Shown here: piece by piece, positions 24,384 through 36,183 of the stretch
How positions within the stretch are numbered: position 1 is the first letter of the stretch
Layout of the letters: each line of letters starts with the position of its first letter
Assembly (NCBI GenBank): GCA_951230915.1
Contig: OX579637.1
Coordinates: forward strand, 6,386,001-6,450,000
Reading direction: 5' to 3'
DNA from: Antitrichia curtipendula
Taxonomy: Eukaryota > Streptophyta > Bryopsida > Hypnales > Leucodontaceae
DNA length: 64,000 bases
Position numbers and translations under genes: made by a program
Notes under the pieces: model-generated
What the model was told of the DNA's origin: nothing
What the model saw: the letters and a program-made list of their open reading frames with translations, nothing else
The model's database searches: none

Positions 24384-24386
24384 GTA
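24384..24386. other. left target duplication GTA of the CACTA element
   Basis: GTA precedes the CACTAG terminus and is repeated immediately after the right terminus at 41,609-41,611. Three-base duplications are the rule for CACTA elements. Confidence 0.9.
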
Positions 24387-24410
24387 CACTAGAAGAAAAC
24401 CATGTTCCAG
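24387..24410 (+). repeat. left terminal inverted repeat of the CACTA element
   Basis: The first twenty bases are CACTAGAAGAAAACCATGTT. They pair with the right end at 41,586-41,608. Confidence 0.88.
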
Positions 24411-25111
24411 TAAACGTAATCGGGGGTTGATTTTGTGTTCAGGTGGCAATCTTACATGTTTTAGGGGTCAGCCCCGTGCTGGTTGTTGGAAAACCTGTTT
24501 CTTCTGACGAAATGTGTTCAATCCGTGTTCTAAGAATGGTTGTGTAGTATGCACGTTTCTAAAACCTGTTCATTGAAACACGGGTTTTGTTCGTGAACAC
24601 TTTCTGGACTTCTTCTGCCACCTAGATTCACTACTAGCATGTTTCCGGCCACGTGGACAATGATTTGGCAGCATATTCTTCTAGATAAACAATGGATGGA
24701 TGGAAATGTGGTTTTCCATTACATACTTCACTGTATTTTCAAAATAGACAGAAGTGGGTTGAATTAGTCAGTTTAGAAAGTGAGTTGAATTTATTGCAAT
24801 GGTATGTTGGATTATATTATTATTTTACTGCCTTTGCATGCCATGAACGTTCGAACTGAAAAAAACTCTTACGAATTCCAGTTTTACAAGACATGAACTG
24901 CGTATAGTTTTAAACCTAGTCCACTGAGTTCCAATATGACTACAAATTCAGCTGAGGAAGCCTACATCCATACAAAACAATTGCATTAGTAACTTTCAAT
25001 TTTCATTAAAACTTCATGAGGGTGCACATATGCAAGTCCTGTAGCAAAGAACTCTTTGCATTTCCTCTTTCGTAAATTCAAGAGGGGCCATTCAATGCCT
25101 TGTAGCTCTAC

Positions 25112-28100
25112 CTACTGAAGTACTCGAAGACCCTCGAAATATGAATCTCTTCCTGCTGCTAGAAATTCAATCTCTGGCCTTCCAAATGTTGTTTCTCCAC
25201 GTCGTCCTCTCACATCCGTCCCACAGACAACCTTCCAGTCTCCTCCTCTACTTCTTTTCCTTTCCAAGTCATCTGAAAAAAATACTTGCTGACATTGACT
25301 GGGAAATGCAAAACAATTTGCCCCTATTGGTAAGCAATTTGCAAAATTTGCAACACTGAACCCATACTTGTCACGAACTACATTGGCATTTGTTCCACCC
25401 AATTTTGCTTGTACCCATGAACAGACCAACACGACACAACAATGGTTGCGATAATCCAACTCCAAAATCTCCTGAATCCAACCTACATACTCAACATTCT
25501 CCCAATCTTATTGTTCATTTGCATTCCTACCTCGACTACGGCGAAGTACAAAAGCAGCTATGGCACTATCACAAGTGACTTTCTCCTCTTCAGCACTCTG
25601 CATGCGCAAGTGCATTCCATGAGCATACATAGCTCTATATGCTGTCGCTTGTCTTTCTGGAAGCTTCGAAGCCTCAAAAACGTCTAAACTTGGTTCCAAT
25701 GGTCCTTCTGAAGCCTCCAACACCTGCAATCTCAACCACTCTGCAAATTTGGGCAAATTCTGACTACCTTCTGGATATGGTACACAATTATGTCGGACAC
25801 CACGACGAACGTAATCCCGCCTGAAATTCTCTTGAAGTGTTTGTCTTTCTCTACAGACGTCGCTGTACTTCCTGCTTCACAAAACAAACAACACCAGCAA
25901 GTTCTGTTACATGCACCATTTGAAATGAACATGACGTTATCGTAGCTTTTCCACAGAGTTATTCTTCTGTCACCATTTTCAATACGTCTTACGTTTTCCA
26001 CATGACAACTGCGACAACATATACATTCTACCTCACACAATGCCTGTTCAATATAACAGACTTATCATTTTTTTTTCCTTTTTAATTTGTATTATCAAAA
26101 AATTCTAAAAGGACAAATAATCTATCCTCTTCCATGTTCAACATTTCTGTGAACTATTCCGAACATGAACTACTACCTTAACCATTTGGTGCCTCCTTTG
26201 ACATACATGGTTCACGTTATTAATTGACATAAACAATGCTTACTGCCTCCAATGCTCCAAGTCCACCAAATTTGAAAGCACAAAATCATGTGCCATTGCA
26301 AGAAATGATCTGACATTTTTCTGGGCCATCCACTTCCTTGTACTACTTTGTCATTCATCCTCTGGTCTTCCTTGTCATCCCAAACTCGACGGCTTGTTCC
26401 TTGAAATCGTTGCAAGTACTCTGTGCAGTAGCTTAATGTTTCAGACATTGCGTACCCTTCTGCCATGCTAGCTTCCGGTCGAGCATACGTCCTCACGTAC
26501 TCTTTCAGAGTTTTCATGTACCTCTCTATTGGATACATCCACCGACAATGAACTGGTCCGCATATGTATAATTCTTCTACTAGATGAATCATCAGGTGCG
26601 ACATGATGTCCATGAATGTTGGTGGGAACTCCTTCTCCAACATGCATAATGCATCCGCGGCATCTGCCATGTCTGCATTTCTGCTTGAAACTGTAATTTT
26701 CCTAGCACAAAGTCTTTTAAACACCCGACTTACCTTCATCACTGCTTGTCGAACCTCCTCTGAAAGAACAGATCGCAGAGCCAAAGGAAGTACCTGACAA
26801 CGCATCACTCTGAATTACAAATCTTTGCAAACAGTCTTCCATTCTCTCCTTCATTCTTGAAATCTCAATTTCTTTCAGCATAGAACAACACCTTAATCCC
26901 CATCCACTTGCAATAGTTTTCCATGAATCCATCCATATAGACATTGTCATTTCCCTCCCTTTTACAACATGTACTTGTTCTGCTCCATTCATTATAATGC
27001 CTCAAACATTGAATACATGCCTTCGTAACAAGCTTACAACCAAAGTACAATTCACTTACTTGTTGCATAAGAACATGGAAATCATGTGACTTCATATATC
27101 GTAGCTTTCCGTCCTCTAAGCACTTCTGAATAGCACCAACTTAGTTTGTAGGAGTTCTCAAATGCTTGATTACTTCCATCACTGTTGTCTTCTCTGTTGA
27201 GTTCAAAATGTAAGGAGCACGAGGCATGTGAAATTCATCCCTTCCATTCTCAGATTCTTGTAGCCATAACTCCGATCTAATGCTCATACATTGCATGTCT
27301 TGCCTGCTTCCCAACAAATCCTTTGCTCCTAATAGCGTTTTCGTCATGTTCTCATACAATTTTTTTTCACAGTGCATGGGATCTAACACATGCCGAATGA
27401 GCAAATCCTACAATGCACCCACATGAAGTTCTTCTGGGTTAGTACATACAGAAAAAATTCCCTTCTTCCGAATTTTATAAAGTTTCATATCAAATGTACA
27501 AGACAAAATCCCTTTACACTACACGCTCAAAAAACTAGTTGCTGCACACAGCATGACTGTCAGAAAACTCAAATTCAACATTGCATTTTTCTTCACTTCA
27601 CAAGCAATTTCGTCATATTGAATGCCTGAACTCATCACTGACGTGTAGGAAAGGAACGACATAAGATCCACATCAATGTCCTTCCTCTTCAATTCCTTAT
27701 TTTATATCAACACTGTCCAGTCATTTACAATAGTATGCTTACAAAAAAAAATACTTACATATTACACTTGTCCTCCCCAATGTTTCGTTCAAAGCACTTG
27801 AAATTAAACAACACCTACCTTCTGCCGTCTCAAACCACTGTGTGCCATCTTCTCACAGCCCTCCGTATAAAAAAGAATACACTTGTACCTAAACGAGCCA
27901 CACTATGTTGTATGCACTCTCCGTCTGCAAACAATTACTTGCTGCCACAAAGACATTCAAATAACTCTACTTTGGAAAACAGCAGTACACACTGGTTTGC
28001 AAGGTAGACATGAAAACTTCAAGCTCACCGTCCAATACGGAAGAATGTTCAAAGCAGATTCCCGCTTCACTCCATGCTCGTGAACATGATCTTCTTCAGC

Positions 28101-29729
28101 ACCCTTTCTACCGCCTGCAGCTAGATACGCATCGCGTTCCTGACCACAACATCTTGTTTCCTCTCCAGTCATCCTCACTGGACTGGTTCTAACCTCAACC
28201 TTCCCATCAAAATTTAAACTCCTACAATACGGATGAGCTCTATGTGTCCACCTTCGACTCCCGGTATAAACGAGCTTCCTCCCCTTCGCTTTCTTCTGAG
28301 CATCTAGGTTGTTACCTGACCTTGCTGGTCTACCTTCTGTGTTTGGCCCACACATAGTGCATGCTTGATAGCCATGCGTACACAATCCAGAAATAAGACC
28401 ATATGCAGGGTAATCAAATATGGTCCACATAAGAATACCTCTTAATGTGAACCATCGTGCACCTGCTGGTTTAGAGAAGTCTTGTGCAGGAACCCCTTTC
28501 CACAACACTAGGAACTCGTCAATTAATGGCTTAATGAAAACATCAATGTTTTCATTTGTGGAGGATAATTTTCCCGAAACTAAAATACTCAATTGAATGA
28601 AAAATTTCTTGGTTACCATGAACGGAGGCAAATTGTAGATGAGGACGAGCACTGGCCTTGTGGAATGACTAGTCGTGTTGTGAGCAAAAGGATTAACACC
28701 ATCTAAAGACATTGCACAACGCACGTTCCTAGCATCCTCTCCAAATGACGGATCTATGTTGGTATCAATGTGTTTCCACGATGGGCTATCTGCAACAGAC
28801 TTCATTACACCTTCTTCTCTCATAGGATTTTGTGCATGGAATTGTAATATTTTAGCAATTGCAGGCGAACGATACATGCGTTGTAACCTAGGAATCAAGG
28901 GAAAATGTCGTACTACTCTAGCTGGCACTGTATTGGAACCCGCTACGAATCTTGACCTCCCACATCCTGGTTTAGGGCATTCTTGCAAATCCTCTTCATC
29001 CCCACGAAACAGTACACAGCCGTTTGGACATGCATGGATTATGTCATAGTTCAAACCCAATTTCTTAATCAATTTCTTCGCCTTGTAGTGACTGCTTGGC
29101 AGCATATTCCTTGCCGGCAGTAGAACAATTGATAGGTACTTCATGAGTTCATCTACATAAGCATTGCTTACGCCATGTATGACAACCATGTTTATTAGCA
29201 CAATTGTGGCTGAAATCACATTTACGGTTGTACCTCGGAACACCGCTCGTGTTGCTTGCTCATATAAGGCATCCATTGCCTACACTGACTCTGAAAACAC
29301 ATCCTCCTGGGCCTCACATTCTTCAACGTTAGATACGGAGTCCCTTATGTCATCCCCCTCAGCGAGAGCATCAAACAGGTGCAGCTGAATGTCATGGTAA
29401 GGGTCCATGTGCTCTGCATACTCTGTTCGATCACGTTCATCATCAAAGACATTGTCGATTGAAATGGTTTCCCCTTCTGCATTCAACCATATGCCCTCTA
29501 CTGGGTATCCGTTAGGAGGATCGCCACCCAACATGGACCTCATAAGAAAAGGATCCCTCTTGTTCAGCCGCAAATGTCCCTTGATTGTTCTAATGTCATA
29601 ACAATGTCCCCCATGACATTTTGTACAAGGGCAGCGATATGAGAAACATTCCTGCTCTCTAGCAATTCGCATTTCGTTTTCAAATATTAAATCCTCCATA
29701 GGTATGTACAATCCCCGACCTCCAGACAT
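25112..29729 (-). pseudogene. CACTA transposase (Tnp2 type) with in-frame stops
   Basis: The gene runs leftward from the ATG at 29,729. The first exon (29,729-28,029, donor GTGAGC) encodes an N-terminal transposase-associated region with CPCTKC (about residue 54) followed by the Tnp2 domain, recognised by GVNPFAHN, YNLPPFM, LWKGV and the block from FDYPAYGLISG to THGYQACTMC. The next exon starts near 27,408 (HVLDPMHCEKKL, the usual LD-MH-EK box) and reaches KSHDFHVLMQQ near 27,064. A further exon from about 26,793 carries DUF4218 (FPPTFMDIMSHLMIHLVEEL, then MYPIERYMKTLKEYVR, then PEASMAEGY). The C-terminal part (25,760-25,115) is DUF4216-like (ILELDYRN, then DKYGFSVANF, then QCQQVFFSDD). The frame is broken by TAG at 29,280, TAA at 27,141 and TAA at 25,508, each with clear coding sequence on both sides in the same frame. 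In the family this protein cuts and joins element ends. Exon limits between 26.2 and 25.8 kb are uncertain. Confidence 0.88.
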
Positions 29730-31129
29730 TGTTTATGCTAACAGTCGAGGGTCAAACAAAGGCAAACTCTATTCCCGACAACAACTCCGTCTACTGCGCC
29801 TTGTACTGTCTTCAATGCTATCCGTTTACCACACACACCGCTACATACAGTGACACAGAACTTCCACAAACTATACAGTGTACATCAATGCATGTCAGCT
29901 CTAGAAGCAGAATTTAAATTTGCTTTACTCCGTTCAAATTGCATTGGACCACCTGACGCACTCTATGAATTCCCTGCTTCTTGAGCGTCATACACAACAG
30001 ACGAGGCCTCAATGCTTTATGAACATCGCATAGAAAAAATACACACGTGTCTTCACTTTTTCAAATTAGAACTCCAGTACATGATCTTCTTCAATGAACT
30101 GAACAAAATATATTTCCTTTGCATCTGAACAATAAAAAAAAAGTTTCATATCAAAATGCAATATGTTTCTTTACCAAATAACTTCATCATGTTCAAGACA
30201 CAGTGCAAAGAAGCTACTGTCTACGTCCCCTACCTCTGCAGTTGTCTAAGACAGATAAATAACAACATAAACATCTAAATCCTCAATACTTCACGACCTA
30301 CACAAGGAAATGACAAATTTTATTGGAAATTATCAAATGTAGTAAAGGGTTCATGCCAGTTTACAAATAAAATGTCATGAGCATTCAATAACGAAACTAA
30401 AATCCCAATCCCACTCTAGAAGTGTGCATGGTCAAAATCTAATTACATCATCGTTATTCACAAGAAGTTGTTATATAATTTCAAATGTCCATGTCCACTT
30501 CATCTTCAATTTTTATAGTAATGCAGTTGCTTGTTTGTACTATTAAATTCTCAGTTTACGAAGAGTTCTACTCTAAGATTCTAAGTTCTACTCATCATAT
30601 GTCTTACTAAGTACTCTATACTGAAAATGATGGAACTATAAAGCACAATGAAGTTATGTACAAATTGTGCATTCACCCTCTAACATCTTCATTCATACAC
30701 ACGTTATTACATTAGAATTTGATGTTGTCATTCAAAAAGGCTTTTAATTTTTCGAAGGTCATCCTCTGCCTCCATTGTTGTATACCAATGTAGCCATAGC
30801 AGTGACATGCATTTGTCCTTTTTTGAGACAGAAAACATTTTTTGAACACTCTGACATTCTGAAATGGTGCACTACAGACGTTGGCATTTCCTCTTATCCG
30901 TAGTGCCACCGTGAACAACTTCATGTCGAACTTGTAAGACATGTTGCCGGTTTAGAAGAGCTGTTCAAATAATTAAGGGTGGCTGATTTTACCTGACACG
31001 TGGCGGCTTCACAGAGGTAGACCCAGAAGTTTATGAGCACTTGAGCACCCGCAGATATGTATATGATTGTTTTCTTCAAGCTGTGACGTCAAGTACACTT
31101 TCAAATTCAATCCGTCGTCGAACGTGAAG
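29730..31129. promoter_or_regulatory. divergent promoter region of the CACTA element
   Basis: These 1.4 kb separate the transposase start (minus strand, 29,729) from the start of the second gene (plus strand, 31,130). There is no supported coding frame. Promoters for both genes should lie here by position; no specific TATA box can be fixed with confidence. Confidence 0.45.
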
Positions 31130-34100
31130 ATGTCTTCAATTCAGGACGACGACGGCAACGTCATTAGCGCGTACGAAGCAGAGAGAAACTACCGTAAACA
31201 AGCTCTGCACGATGCAGTAGAGAGAGACTTGTTTGCCGCCGGACTGAAAGACGTTGCCGCACTTCGCCCAGCCTTCTCCACACAGTTGAGTAGCAGAATT
31301 GAAGACAACAGACCTGCGAACCCAAGAAAAAAGCGGCGGAAGAAGGCGTCCTTGACGGAGGGGGACTTGCATTTGCAGAAATCACCAAGAACAAGAGGGC
31401 AAACGTCGCAGCTCACTTCACAAGCCACGACCGAAGCCACTGCACGCAAGAAGGTGAGTTAACTTTCTTTTTTCCTGGATCCGCGATAATTTTGATTTTT
31501 TGGCATGCAATTCTTTGGCAAGTGGACCTAGAGAAATCGGTTGTGCATTGAATGTTTGCGGCGGCGACTATTTTTAGAACTTATCTGACATGACAAAGTG
31601 CACGTCATTGATCAACCGCTATGGGTTTTTTTTCACACGAGTTAATTGGTGCTCTCAAAAAGGAGACGCCGCATTCAACGTCCTCGGCAGTCGTTTGTTG
31701 CGAAACTACATCAGAGATTAGGTTTCGCAAGTGAGAAAAAACTTGTCGTTCACAGCTAGAGTACCCGCTCCTCATGTCTTTCGTGTTTAGGGTTTCAGTA
31801 GCCAATGTTTGAAGTGAAGTCCATTGTCTGTACGAGCACAATGAAACGTACTTGAAGAACATAAACCGCTCTAAAAATTGCAGCACTAATAAAAAGGACT
31901 GCCTTTGTTTTAGTACTAATTTTCTACTGCCGTGTCCGCGGAAGCGTTCACGTACTGATTCTAGCAGATGAGTATGCAGTTCTTCAAGTTAAACTAAGTG
32001 AATTTGGTGACTATGCTTCTATGTTCAACTTATTGGGTTTTTCCTTGAAAATACTGTCTTAACTACTTGCTTTGGGGTGTCAATGCAGGAGAGTTTCTGT
32101 CGTTGGCTAGGCAAAGAAGTCAAAACAATTTTGAGGAACGATATGAAGAAGGTAAAAGGCGATTCAAAGAAAAAGGTGGCAGAGTCTGTGGACATCAGCA
32201 TGGACACAGACTTAGATTTCGACTTACAAGAATTCAATGCGGAGTCTCCTACAACAGACCTACCCATGACGCACCATGAATCAACATTGAAAGAGGGAGA
32301 ACCATCCGTGTTTGAAGAGCACAGCGGAGACCTCCAGCGTTGTCTTGGTCCAACAGAAGCAAAAGGTCATACCTGACCGCCCCAAGCAGGATTCCGCGAC
32401 GAACAAGACAGAAGACATTTGGTGGAATGGGGCGACGAGTACTCTAAAGGGTATGGGCAGACCTCTGCTGGCTCATACCGTGGAGAATTCAGAAGACTGT
32501 GGTCTTCAATTTCATATCGAGGCGCCAGAGATTACGATGGTCGTCCTCTGGACTACAGCGGTCAAGGTAGGCAACATGAAGGGCATTCAGAGTTTGACAG
32601 CCGAAGAGGTAATTTCTGCGTCTCCTTCACAGTGTACTTACTCTTGTTTGAAAACAAAAACACAGTTGCTTCTATTTTTTTCCATTTCGACGTCCACCCT
32701 TGTCGATGAAAATGCATGTTTGAAGGAAAATGGCATGCACAAAATACTGATTCTATTGTTGTATGACTAAAAACAATTTCAATGTGGTAATAAGAAATTC
32801 CTACATGACTGCTGCCAAACGTAGGTGCACATGCGAGTCCAGTTACGTGATTCCTACGTCCAATTTTACTTTCCACTGGTTCTCATTGACAATATTGAGT
32901 GGAAGGAAAAGCTCGTAGTATTAGTACTGTATGACATTGGGGAAAGGAATTTGAGGTTGCTGGACGCTGTTATGGGAAGTGCCACTACTGGAAACAGGAA
33001 ATGGAGTGCATTTTTACATGTCTCGGTTTTCTTAACTATTGAATGACTTTTGTCTTAGACAAGAAGCAAGTTCAGTAGAGGACCACGACCGAGTACGTGG
33101 AGCTGTATTGAAATGTTGTGTAGTTGTTCAAGAACCACCGTGACTGCAGAGAATTTTTTGAACGGATGAGGAACCCTTCACTTCAGGTAGTCGTTGGAGC
33201 AATGTCTGATTCCTGTAATGTCACTTGTGCAGATCCATACTATGATGGTCGGGGGAGAGACTTCGATCGACGAAGTAGCCAGTATGCAGAGGATAGCCGT
33301 TTTGATGACGGTCTGTATGGTAGACGTCGTCTAATTTCGCCAGACGTGTATGTTCATCCTCTACAGTCCACTGCAGGAAATCAGTATGGAAGAACGAGCA
33401 GGCCTCGTGCAAGTCCTCCTGCCCCTCCTTCAACATTTGTTCACAAGGAAGCCAAATCAGACATACCAGGTCGAAGACCCTTACAATTGGATCAAGCAGG
33501 TTTTTCCGTAGGACAAATGGCCGCATTGTTTCGTGCAGACATCCTCTCTTTCGTGAAAGACTAGGATCCTTGTGTTGGTTGGGAAGGTCAAACAAGGGAG
33601 GCAAAACAGAAATTGCATGATCGTCTCGTCAACGACTACGAGTTCTATGGAGAAGCTTCGAAAGTGAGTGAGAAATACTTGAGGAAAGAAGCAGGGTCTG
33701 CCCTCATCAGCTACCGATACCATTTAAACCAATACATTGACAGGGGATTGAAGAAGCTCGGAGATTTGCATCCTGACTACAGGATGAAGTTGAAGAACAT
33801 ACGCAATAGTGAGGAGAGCAAGGCCAAGTTTGCCAAAATGGCCACAATTGCCAGGGGTCGAGGAGAAAGAAATACGACAAAGAAATCTGTACGGGCAGCA
33901 GTGCTTCTCAGACTCGTGAGTCCAAAGCGCCGAAGTAGTTTTTTTTTTTCAGGGGGCGGCACACTGTGTAAATGTTGCTTGCTTGTGCACTGCTGGACTT
34001 AGGATTTCTTTTTTTCAAAGTTATTCTATCTCTATGAGAGCTCATGTTGTCATTGACATTTATGTTTTTAATTTTGCAGACCAAGAAGTTGAAACGGGAG

Positions 34101-36183
34101 CCCTTCTCTACTGAACTTGAAGAAGAAGTCGAAAAAGAGTGGGCTATTGTGCAAGAAGAAGTTGCGGAGAGGAAGAAGGCTAGAGTTGCAACATCTGCAA
34201 ACAACGCAGCGACAGCATCAGTGAAGGGTTTGGAGAGTCGACTTGAGGTATTGGAGGCCTTCATTCAGAAATTGGAACCAGACTTTCTGCTTTGGAGGAG
34301 CCAGCGGATGGAGTTGAATGCTTCGGGATGTGAAGACCACGGCAATTTCAGTGAAGTTCCTGTGAAGCAGTTACAGAAACCTTCGAGTGAGGACAAGCAA
34401 CATCAAGTGGAGGCACTTGAAGCGGACATCCTCCATCATTCGTCCGACAATGAAGAGTCCATGGAGAAGTCCCAGTCGTCTAGCGATGAAGAAAATGATT
34501 CTGAAGAGGACCAAAGCAGCTCCGACGTGGAGAAGGAGAACTACGAAGATCCGCATCCAATACAGGTGAATGAGCCGGAGGAAGTTCCAGTCAAGAGCGT
34601 AGTAAAGAAGTCAGTTCAAAGGAGTGCAACTGTTCCCTTGCCGAAGTCGTTTGTAGTGACCCCTACGGAAGCTCCATCGAAAATTGCAGCAAAGAAGAGT
34701 GAATTCGATGTAGAAACTCAGAAGAAAAAAGAGAAAGCCATTGTCTCAATCGAAGAAAAAGGCAATGATAAGCAGGTACTCATTTTTTGCCATAACATAT
34801 TCCATATTTGTGCAGATGAGATTTTATTGTGTATGAGCAATTTTTCTCTGGCAGCGCTTGGAGAACTGTGTAAAACAATCGTTTCATCGTGTTCACTTGC
34901 CCGGTATTACAGTGCGTTGAAATACTTTGGGAGCCGTCTTTGGGTACGGAGACGGTGGTGGTGGCATCTGCAGAGAACAAGGTAAGGAACTATGAAAGTT
35001 TTGGAATGTTTACTACATTCAATAGCTATGAAGGAATTTGTGAAAGGAAGTGGTAGTTGTTGATTGTTTTTTGTGTGAGAACTTGTTGTGGTTGCAGGAA
35101 AAATACTCTGCAGTGGAAGTGGAGAACCAGTTGGTAGTCCGTGCAGGGAAACGGCAGAAACTAAATTCTACTGTTGCGGTCGGTCCTGCTGTTCTTGACG
35201 ACCGCGCCAGAAAAGACAGTCCTGCAGAAGGTGAAGGTGTAGGAAAAAGCGGCAAGGACACCCGTAAGAAAGGAAGAATTGTAGCAGGAAATGACAAAGT
35301 CCTGAAGGTGTGTGTGTCGTCTTCAGAGCAGGAGAAAGAGCTTAGGCTGAATTCTTTTATTTTCTTAGCATTATGTAGAAACAATTTTCTTTGTTTTGAA
35401 TGCAGGTATTCTGCTGTACTGCATGGAAGGTCCATGGCGGATGTCATTTATGTCAGTGATAACTGATTCATGGCAGGGACAAACGACTATGGTTCCTTGT
35501 AGTGGAACAACCATACGAGAATGAAGTATGCTCCTTCTAGTTGTTATTTGTTAATATCATGGGGAGCAATGTAGGATATGATTGTTTTGAAAACCAAACA
35601 ATATGCATTGGATGTACAACACATCCTCTGACAATATGTTTGGCATGTCACAGAGAGGCAAATGAAGTGCAACTTCATTAGCGGACCGGAAATAAATCAG
35701 TGTAAGTTCCGATGCTGTCGGTGTAAGAGTTTGGAATAGACATTATGTACGTTTTTGTACAGTTGTTGCTAGTCCCGACACACAGAAGAAATGGTACAGA
35801 ATTTATTTGTCTTCACAAAATGTAACATGTTGTACAGTGACACGGTAAAATAGAAAGAAAAGGAATCTAATTTTTTTTGGTTATGGCAAGTATCGAGTAA
35901 CGTACACGGAGACATTTGGTTGGTGGAGAACAGCAAGCCTAGGAAGTTCGTAGGGTCTAGTACTCTTGTGGAATCCGATGATTATAAGAAAAGAGTGGCT
36001 AAAGATGCTCGGAACGGTAGCAAGTTGGTACGACTGAATGTGAAGACGGTGGTCCAACTGGATGCACCTCTGCCTTACGAAGAACTTGACAACGACGGCA
36101 AAGTTTTGTGTAAGACAGTGGGTGAGGCTTTCATGAAGCGGTGCGCAATATGGTGGCCATGTCCTCCGGAATTGAAGATCTGA
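31130..36183 (+). pseudogene. second gene of the CACTA element (accessory, TNPA-like role inferred)
   Basis: The exons are 31,130-31,453, 32,089-32,608, 33,233-33,915, 34,080-34,775 and probably 35,098-35,307, all with GT/AG borders; phases agree across the first four. A possible last piece with an open frame lies at 35,920-36,183. The protein starts MSSIQDDDGN and carries a basic nuclear-signal-like RKKRRKK (about residue 67-73). It then has an arginine/glycine/aspartate-rich stretch spread over exons 2 and 3 (YDGR, RDFDRRS), a lysine-rich segment, a predicted coiled coil (about 34,100-34,290, LEEEVEKEW then LESRLEVLEAF) and an acidic serine-rich region (34,440-34,550). TGA near 32,374 and TAG at 33,562 interrupt it. 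I recognise no named domain. Position and divergent orientation match the second gene of CACTA elements, which in En/Spm encodes a DNA-binding partner of the transposase, but the sequence does not prove that role. Confidence 0.6.
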
